From NCBI GenBank assembly GCA_034432795.1, contig DAOUBF010000052.1, forward strand, positions 166,047 to 230,046: DNA of 64,000 nucleotides, in the 5' to 3' direction. The translations under genes were made by a program, and so were the position numbers. A model generated the notes under the pieces. The model did not search any database. It saw only the letters and a list, made by a program, of their open reading frames with translations, and had not been told where the DNA came from. Below, piece by piece: positions 60,292 to 64,000 of this stretch. Positions within the stretch are counted from its first letter, which is position 1, and every line of letters starts with the position of its first letter. The DNA comes from DAOUBF01 sp034432795. Lineage in GTDB: Bacteria; Chloroflexota; Anaerolineae; DSLN01.

Positions 60292-62682
60292 ATGGTTGCC
60301 CGCCATGACGCTGGCAAAATAATTCCCCATAACCTGCCGTTACAGCTTACCAGCTTCATCGGGCGTGAACGGGAGCTGGCCGAGGTCAGCCGCCTGTTAC
60401 TCACGACGCGCCTGCTCACCCTCACCGGCGCGGGCGGCAGCGGCAAAACGCGGCTGGCGTTGGAGGTTGCGGCTCAGATGCTGAAGGGCTTCCCTGGCGG
60501 CGTCTGGCTGGTGGAGTTGGCGGCGCTGTCTGACCCGGCGCTGGTGCCACAGGTAGTGGCCTCGGCGCTGGGGATGCGGGAGGTAGCGGGCCGCACACTC
60601 ACTGAAGCGCTGGTGGATTATCTCAAACCCAAGCATGTACTCTTGGTGCTGGACAACTGTGAGCATCTGATTGAGGCGTGTGCGCACCTGGCTGAGACCT
60701 TGTTGCGCTCCTGCCCGAACCTGCGCATTCTGGCAACCAGCCGGGAGCCGCTGCACATTCCTGGAGAGGTGACCTGGTTGGTACCCACTCTGTCGCGGCC
60801 CAATCCAGAACGCCTGCCACCCCTACAGAACCTCCTGCGCTATGAAGCTATCCGACTGTTTGTTGAGCGGGCCAGGGACGCTCTACCTGGATTTACTGTG
60901 GCCGGGCACAACGCTGCCGCAGTCGCTCAGGCGTGCCACCGGCTGGATGGGCTGCCTCTGGCGATTGAACTGGCGGCGGCGCGGGTGAAGGTGCTATCAG
61001 TGGAACAGATTGCAGCCCGCCTGGACGATAGCCTACGGCTATTGGTCGGCAGCAGCCGGACGGCGCTGACGCGCCATCAGACGTTCAAGGCGACACTAGA
61101 CTGGAGCCACGATCTGCTGTCGGACAAAGAGCGGCGCTTGTTCCGACGACTGGCTGTCTTTGCGGGCGGGTTCAGCCTGGAGGCGGCAGAGGCGGTCTGC
61201 GCGGGTGAGGATATCGAACAGGATGAGGTGCTTGACTTGCTGTCGCAATTAGTTGAGAAGTCGTTTGTCATCGTGGACAAACACCAGGATAGCGAGCCGC
61301 GATACAGGCTTCTGGAACCGATACGCCAGTATAGCGTTGAGAAACTGCAAGCCTCCGGTGACGAGGCGGTGGTGCGCAGTCGTCATCGCGACTGGTACCT
61401 CGCGCTCGCCGAGATAGCAGCACAACCTATAGGTGTCTCGTTGGGACAAGCACAGATGGGTGGGCCACAACAGGGAGTATGGGTGGCGCGACTGGCACAG
61501 GAGTACGACAACCTGCGCGCGGCTCTCGCCTGGAGCCAGACCGAAACAGGTGGCGCCGAACCAGGGCTAAGGCTGGCGATGGCGCTCGGCCAGTTCTGGC
61601 AAATGCGCGGGACGGCGCGCGAGGGCCTGGCATGGCTGGAGATCATGCTGGCGAAGGGCCGCGAGCTACCGGCCTCGACGCGCGCCGAGGCGCTCCGGGA
61701 GGCAGCCTTCCTGGGCTATCATGTCGGTGAGTTTGAGCAGGCGACGACTTTCGCCGAGGAAGCGCTTGTCCTGTACCAAGACCTGGGTGACGTGAGCGGC
61801 ATCGCCCGGACAAGGACATTGCTCGCACGTATAGCAGAATCCCAGGGCGACCAGCAACGGGCACTGATACTTGCCGAGCAGAGCCTTGCTCTGCATCGAG
61901 AAGCAGGGGACAAATGGGGCACTGCGGTTGCACTCTTTACTTTGGGAGACATCGCCTATGCTCAAGCTGATAGTGCGCGGGCGGCCATGCTGTTAGAGGA
62001 AAGTCTGGCCCTGTGCCGGGAGGTCGGCAACACGTGGGCCAGTGGCAGAAGACTGGCACGCTTGGGGCAGATAGCCCTCGCGCAGGATGACCTGGCGCGG
62101 GCGACGAGACGCTTGCAGGAAGCCCTGACCGTCTGCCGGGAGGCGGGAGACCATTGGGGCATTGCCATGTCGCTGATCGGCCTGGCCGGGATGGCGGGAG
62201 CACAGGGAGAACCGGAGCGGGGGGCGCGCCTCCTGGGAGCAATTGACGCGGTCCAGCAGGGATTCGCTACAGTTATGTGGCCAGTGGACCGCGCCGAATA
62301 TCGCCGCAGCCTGGCCGCCATCCGTGCCGCGCTGACCGAAGAGCAGTTCGCTGCCGCATGGGCGGAGGGACAGGCGATGACGCTAGACGAAGTTATCGCC
62401 GTCGTGCTGGAGACGCCTAAGCCCGCTATGGTCACGAAAGAGATCCTGCCCGCGCCGCCCACCCCGCTGGAGCCTGCCGGCCTGACGCCGCGCGAGATTG
62501 AAGTTCTGCGCCTGCTTGCGGCAGGCAAGAGCAACCAGGCGATCGCACTCGAACTCGTCTTGAGCGTCCGTACCGTCGAACGGCATATCTCCAATATCTA
62601 TGAGAAGATCGGCGTCTCTGGCACTACCGCCAGAGCCGCTGTCACGGCTTACGCTTTCAGTCATGGCCTGGCGCAGGCCTGA
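60292..62682 (+). CDS. AfsR/LuxR-type ATPase transcriptional regulator
   Basis: 796 residues. N-terminal NB-ARC/AAA ATPase: LTSFIGRERELAEVSRLLLT, LTGAGGSGKTRLALEVAAQM (Walker A, near 45-53), HVLLVLDNCEHLIEACAHLA (Walker B), RILATSREPLHIPGEVTWLV (sensor) and CHRLDGLPLAIELAAARVKV (GLPLA). Middle ~350-690 is TPR-like helical (SGRRLARLGQIALAQDDLAR). The C-terminal LuxR HTH is LTPREIEVLRLLAAGKSNQA and LSVRTVERHISNIYEKIGVS. Such STAND regulators oligomerise with ATP and then bind DNA. Candidate targets are the neighbours downstream (cupin and FAD oxidase), unproven. Confidence 0.92.
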   Translation: MVARHDAGKIIPHNLPLQLTSFIGRERELAEVSRLLLTTRLLTLTGAGGSGKTRLALEVAAQMLKGFPGGVWLVELAALSDPALVPQVVASALGMREVAGRTLTEALVDYLKPKHVLLVLDNCEHLIEACAHLAETLLRSCPNLRILATSREPLHIPGEVTWLVPTLSRPNPERLPPLQNLLRYEAIRLFVERARDALPGFTVAGHNAAAVAQACHRLDGLPLAIELAAARVKVLSVEQIAARLDDSLRLLVGSSRTALTRHQTFKATLDWSHDLLSDKERRLFRRLAVFAGGFSLEAAEAVCAGEDIEQDEVLDLLSQLVEKSFVIVDKHQDSEPRYRLLEPIRQYSVEKLQASGDEAVVRSRHRDWYLALAEIAAQPIGVSLGQAQMGGPQQGVWVARLAQEYDNLRAALAWSQTETGGAEPGLRLAMALGQFWQMRGTAREGLAWLEIMLAKGRELPASTRAEALREAAFLGYHVGEFEQATTFAEEALVLYQDLGDVSGIARTRTLLARIAESQGDQQRALILAEQSLALHREAGDKWGTAVALFTLGDIAYAQADSARAAMLLEESLALCREVGNTWASGRRLARLGQIALAQDDLARATRRLQEALTVCREAGDHWGIAMSLIGLAGMAGAQGEPERGARLLGAIDAVQQGFATVMWPVDRAEYRRSLAAIRAALTEEQFAAAWAEGQAMTLDEVIAVVLETPKPAMVTKEILPAPPTPLEPAGLTPREIEVLRLLAAGKSNQAIALELVLSVRTVERHISNIYEKIGVSGTTARAAVTAYAFSHGLAQA

Positions 62683-62902
62683 CACGCCTCACCCTCCTCT
62701 CCAGCTACGTACCGACCGCCAATTGAAGATACGTGTGCTGACCTCCCAAGATGGGTAGCCGCACGCATGACAGTCGTGGACGGTTGATCTATCCTGTCTA
62801 TTGTCCGGTGGTTCGCCGGACGCCGGTGGGATGGCCATCTGCACCCGGCGGGCCACCGGCGAATCTAAGAGAGCGCTCAGACAAGCGCCAAAGGAGGTCA
62901 AC
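62683..62902. other. Structured intergenic region before the cupin gene
   Basis: 220 nt with no gene. Contains GTCCGGTGGTTCGCCGGAC (a hairpin) and a GCCGGTGG/CCACCGGC pair between 62802 and 62861, and the strong RBS AAGGAGGT for the cupin gene. No consensus promoter was spotted. Confidence 0.45.
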
Positions 62903-63787
62903 ATGAAACGGTTAGTGGTTCTCTTCATCACAGTTGTGCTGCCGATGCTGCTGACAGCCCAGGCAGCGCTCGGTCAGGACCTACCACCCGGCCCGACCGT
63001 CAAGTATCGCTCAAACTTCCAGGCAGCCAACCTGCCTGCCCAGTTCGACACGATCCAGATGGTACTTGACTTCGCGCCGGGAGCCTGGACGCCGCTCCAC
63101 TCGCACGGCGGCGAGGTCTTCGTCACGATCCTCGAGGGCGAGATGACTGTGCGGGATCAGGCGGGCGAGCGGGTGTACAGGCCCGGCGACACCTGGATTG
63201 AGCACCCTGGTGATGTGCACGAAGCCGGTAACGCAGGTGACGTCAAAGCGAGCGTCTTCGTCACCTTCCTGCTGCCGAAAGGAGCGCAACTAACGACCGT
63301 GCAGCAATCGGGGGACACCGGCGACCTGCCGCCTGGCCCGACGAAGGTGTATGAGTCCAGGCTTGAGGTCAACAACTCGCCCACGCAACTCGACGTCGTC
63401 CAGATGCTACTCAACTTCGCGCCGGGAGCCTGGACGCCGCTCCATTCACACGGCGGCGAGGTGCTCATCACCGTCGTGGCAGGCGAGATGACCGTGCAAA
63501 AGCAGGGTGGGGAGACCACCTACAAGTCTGGCGACACGTGGATTGAGCACGCTGGTGATATCCACAAGGCCGGCAACGTGACAAGCGCGGAGTCCAGTGT
63601 TGCAGTCACTTTTCTGCTGCCGAAGGGCGCACAACTGACGACGGTGCAGGACGCCACGGCTCCGGTGCTGCTGCCTCAGACAGGCAGTGACAGCAGCAGT
63701 GTGAGCGTCCTATGGATCGCTCTGATCGCCACCGGGCTGGTCGCTGCTGGGTGGTGGGTGCGCAAGAAGGCAGTGCGCGCGCCGTGA
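62903..63787 (+). CDS. Secreted double-cupin protein with C-terminal LPQTG anchor
   Basis: 294 residues. Signal peptide MKRLVVLFITVVLPMLLTAQ then AALGQD. Two tandem cupin domains: copy 1 (~34-130) and copy 2 (~145-245), each with PGAWTPLHSHGGEVxxT and GDTWIEHxGDxHxAGN, giving a His/His/Glu/His metal site in each. DNA of the two copies is nearly identical over ~48 nt (63071 and 63416). The C-terminus is LPQTG (residues 257-261), a Ser-rich gap, a membrane helix (VLWIALIATGLVAAGWWV) and a basic end (RKKAVRAP), a sortase sorting signal. RBS AAGGAGGT 4 nt upstream. The ligand is unknown. No sortase gene is in the window. Confidence 0.88.
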   Translation: MKRLVVLFITVVLPMLLTAQAALGQDLPPGPTVKYRSNFQAANLPAQFDTIQMVLDFAPGAWTPLHSHGGEVFVTILEGEMTVRDQAGERVYRPGDTWIEHPGDVHEAGNAGDVKASVFVTFLLPKGAQLTTVQQSGDTGDLPPGPTKVYESRLEVNNSPTQLDVVQMLLNFAPGAWTPLHSHGGEVLITVVAGEMTVQKQGGETTYKSGDTWIEHAGDIHKAGNVTSAESSVAVTFLLPKGAQLTTVQDATAPVLLPQTGSDSSSVSVLWIALIATGLVAAGWWVRKKAVRAP

Positions 63788-63813
63788 TGAAAAGAAGGAT
63801 ATACTACAGGTGT

Positions 63814-63845
63814 GCTGGCGGGGCTGCATCAGCGGCCCCGCCAGC
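63814..63845 (+). terminator. Terminator after the cupin gene
   Basis: GCTGGCGGGGC (63814-63824), 10-nt loop, GCCCCGCCAGC (63835-63845): perfect 11-bp stem between the cupin gene and the next gene. Confidence 0.7.
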
Positions 63846-63916
63846 GAGCGCCATAGGAGGGTGTGCGGATAGATAGATACCGATAAGCTGACCGTAATCA
63901 GAGAGAGGAGACCAAC

Positions 63917-64000
63917 GATGCTCAATCCAAATACTATCCAAGACCTGCGAGCGCGCCTGCGGGGTGCGCTTCTGCTTCCCGGTGACCCCGGCTACGACGA
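63917..64000 (+). CDS. FAD-linked oxidase, N-terminal fragment (cut by window edge)
   Basis: Only 28 codons are seen: MLNPNTIQDLRARLRGALLL followed by PGDPGYDD. The LRGxLLxPGDPGYD opening is typical of BBE/FAD-linked oxidases (FAD-binding PCMH type, berberine bridge-like), which oxidise alcohols or sugars with bicovalent FAD. AGGAGA lies 7 nt before the ATG. The rest, including the His-FAD site, is outside. Confidence 0.65.

Overview
The window is GC-rich chromosomal DNA from a free-living bacterium. The style fits Chloroflexota, perhaps an Anaerolineae-like lineage. The reasons are very regular TTGACA-N17-TATAAT promoters, a gene set rich in GAF/NarL-type kinases, an AfsR-like LuxR regulator, a DUF951 protein, a possible LPXTG-anchored protein, and many small palindromic repeats between and inside genes. 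The taxon is inference; no rRNA is present. No transposase, integrase, phage gene or CRISPR array was found.

Layout. 1-4200 (mostly minus): a cut lipoprotein, an aromatic-catabolism operon (maleylpyruvate isomerase-like, VOC protein, maleylacetate reductase-like with a damaged 5' end) behind a strong promoter with a palindrome on its -10, then a threonine 3-dehydrogenase. 4.4-9.4 kb: endonuclease III, a lone Lrp sensor domain, a HldE-type nucleotidyltransferase, a MurJ-methyltransferase fusion and small membrane proteins. 9.4-18.2 kb: a GAF histidine kinase, tRNA-Val(CAC), moeA, a Cys-motif/acidic-tail protein, an MrfA-like helicase carrying an HNH domain, tyrS and an S1-domain protein. 18.4-22.7 kb (minus): a SufR-like regulator with an SDR-like protein, and erpA with DUF2203, a B12-type radical SAM enzyme and two small unknown proteins.

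22.9-41.1 kb is a long plus-strand exopolysaccharide locus: TPR protein, two O-antigen ligase-like polymerases, MurJ-like flippase, phosphodiesterase-family protein, three GT4 glycosyltransferases, an epimerase, the initiating sugar transferase, a WlbA/WlbB/WlbC-like set for a 2,3-diacetamido sugar, and a Wzz/BY tyrosine kinase with a seven-Tyr tail. A secreted Asl1-like glycosidase converges on it.

42-51.4 kb: efp, a GH13 lipoprotein, a XylR_N/V4R histidine kinase, a copper operon (csoR, copZ, copA) with a candidate operator, a sugar nucleotidyltransferase and xpt. 51.7-64 kb: dgt, a UBP zinc-finger protein beside a receiver-FAD reductase fusion lacking redox cysteines, upp, a DMT transporter, a PhoB/PhoR pair, DUF951 and zinc-ribbon proteins, a cytoplasmic YedY-like molybdoenzyme, an AfsR-like regulator, a double-cupin surface protein and the start of an FAD oxidase.

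The strongest unexplained signals are a modular set of short palindromic repeats (28-, 26-, 24- and 39-nt units, G/C blocks and GACGGA arrays) that also form parts of proteins, the helicase-HNH fusion, the UBP finger/REC-FAD pair, and the erpA-linked radical SAM operon.
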